Below are positions 4,126 through 5,025 of a DNA stretch of 5,025 nucleotides, piece after piece. The notes under the pieces are model-generated. The model ran no database searches. It saw only the letters and a list, made by a program, of their open reading frames with translations, and was not told where the DNA came from. The translations under genes and the position numbers were made by a program. This DNA is from Methylocapsa sp. (GTDB taxonomy: Bacteria; Pseudomonadota; Alphaproteobacteria; Rhizobiales; Beijerinckiaceae), in contig PLUZ01000451.1 of the NCBI GenBank assembly GCA_003162995.1, positions 1-5,025 of the forward strand, given 5' to 3'. Position 1 is the first letter of the stretch. Each line of letters opens with the position of its first letter.

Positions 4126-5025
4126 TTATCTGAACTTCAAGTTGTCACGGCTCAGCTGGTCGACGCACCGGCAGCCCATCAGCTTCATGTCGCGTTCGAT
4201 TTCGGCTCGGAGATTTTTGAGCGCCTTTTCAACGCCGGCCTGACCCGCGGCCGCCAGCGCATACAGATAAAGTCTCCCTCCCGAACACGCCTTCGCCCCC
4301 ACCGAAAGGGCCTTCAAGACGTGGGTGCCACGGGTGATCCCGCCGTCGCAAATTACATCTATTCTGTCGCCGACCGCATCGACGATCTCGGCGAGCTGGT
4401 CAAACGGACTCCTCGACCCGTCGAGCTGACGCCCGCCGTGATTGGACACCATGATGCCGGTCGCTCCGATGTCCACGGCACGCTTTGCGTCCGCAACGCT
4501 CATGATGCCCTTGAGACAGAATTGCTTGCCCCATTTCTTGCGGACATCCTCCGCGTCTTGCCAGTTCATGGATTGGTCGAGCATCGTGCTTATATAGTCG
4601 GCGATGGATACCGAGATGTTCGAACCCTCTTCCAAGTAGCCCTTCAGTTGGGGCAGCTCCAACTTTTCCTGCATGAAATAGTTGGCCGCCCACCTCGGAT
4701 GCATGGCGAAGCTGAGGAGGCTTTTGAGCGTCAAGCGCGGGGGCAAGATGAAGCCGGTCCGCAAGTCGCGTTCCCGATTACCGCCCGTGATCGTATCAAC
4801 GGTCAGCGCCAGCACATCGAAATTAGCGGTGATGCACCGCTCGATCACGCTGTTGGTTAGGCCTCTGTCCTTGTGGAAGTACAATTGGAAGAGTTTCGGC
4901 GTTCTGATCGTAGAGATCTCCTCGATGCTTATCGTCCCTAGGGACGAAATACCGAACATGGTGCCGAACTTTTCGGCAGCCTTGGCGACCGCTCTTTCAC
5001 CGTCATGATGGAACAGCCGCTGAAG
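4126..5025 (-). CDS. FMN-dependent alpha-hydroxy-acid dehydrogenase, L-lactate dehydrogenase type (5' end outside window)
   Basis: Enzymes of this family oxidise L-2-hydroxy acids (lactate, glycolate, mandelate) to 2-oxo acids, passing electrons from FMN to quinone or oxygen. The frame stays open from the right edge, and 22 codons before the first ATG (4959) read LQRLFHHDGERAVAKAAEKF and on into GTMFGISSL, a conserved family segment, so that ATG is internal. In all, 299 residues are visible. In order they are ISSLGTISIEEI, FMN-contacting QLYFHKDRG (47-55), LTVDT with Asp77, NRERDLR (83-89), a long variable loop (about 95-160), Lys172 in LKGI, SNHGGRQLDG (194-203) with catalytic His196 and substrate-binding Arg199, and DVICDGGITRG (223-233) binding FMN phosphate with GGR (249-251). 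Against a family length near 380-400, about 75-95 N-terminal residues are missing. The long HPRW-containing loop resembles membrane-associated LldD and mandelate dehydrogenases more than soluble glycolate oxidase. The exact substrate is not decided, so no symbol is given. Confidence 0.94.
   Translation of the reverse strand, partial: LQRLFHHDGERAVAKAAEKFGTMFGISSLGTISIEEISTIRTPKLFQLYFHKDRGLTNSVIERCITANFDVLALTVDTITGGNRERDLRTGFILPPRLTLKSLLSFAMHPRWAANYFMQEKLELPQLKGYLEEGSNISVSIADYISTMLDQSMNWQDAEDVRKKWGKQFCLKGIMSVADAKRAVDIGATGIMVSNHGGRQLDGSRSPFDQLAEIVDAVGDRIDVICDGGITRGTHVLKALSVGAKACSGGRLYLYALAAAGQAGVEKALKNLRAEIERDMKLMGCRCVDQLSRDNLKFR

Noticed and set aside
4321..4860. 179-codon + strand open frame
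   Set aside because: It lies wholly opposite the hydroxy-acid dehydrogenase, whose frame shows the complete ordered active-site motifs. The + frame shows none.
1..5025. CRISPR array, tRNA/rRNA, transposase, phage or defence-system genes
   Set aside because: No spaced identical repeats, tRNA cloverleaf, rRNA stretch or relevant protein motif was seen on either strand.

Overview
The window looks like chromosome from an alphaproteobacterium, most probably a Hyphomicrobiales (Rhizobiales) member. The grounds are moderately high-GC coding sequence, a ModC and a small lytic transglycosylase that read like rhizobial-type proteins, and an intergenic mosaic of palindromes of the sort scattered through Rhizobiales genomes (CTAGAGC borders, an AAAAGTGGAAACCGGT core and a GGATTGAATCAATCC palindrome). 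Genus cannot be fixed from the sequence alone.

Layout. On the + strand, 1-177 is the 3' end of the molybdate permease gene modB, coupled by an ATGA overlap to the complete ATPase gene modC (174-1271). A mosaic of three palindromes (about 1268-1468) follows and contains the modC stop codon. The rest of the gap to 1777 has no convincing gene. At 1778-2281 is a short exported lytic transglycosylase with a GTG start behind a perfect AGGAGG. The gap 2282-2637 separates converging genes and holds one hairpin. From there all genes are on the - strand: a complete C-factor-like short-chain dehydrogenase (2638-3333), a small AT-richer gene for a putative secreted 78-residue protein (3632-3868), and the 3' three quarters of an FMN-dependent alpha-hydroxy-acid (L-lactate type) dehydrogenase that runs off the right edge (4126-5025).

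The modB-modC pair is one transcription unit that energises molybdate import for molybdoenzymes; modA presumably lies to the left. The other genes show no shared pathway: one remodels peptidoglycan, one reduces or oxidises an unknown carbonyl or alcohol, one is an unknown secreted peptide, and one oxidises a 2-hydroxy acid. They look like independent single-gene units separated by 250-500 bp gaps.

I see no phage, transposase, CRISPR, defence system or other clear new multi-gene system. The most interesting features are non-coding. They are a pair of diverged 93-bp direct repeats with a 103-bp period (3417-3612), the palindrome mosaic touching modC, and a TGTGA-N4-TCACA palindrome upstream of the small secreted-protein gene.
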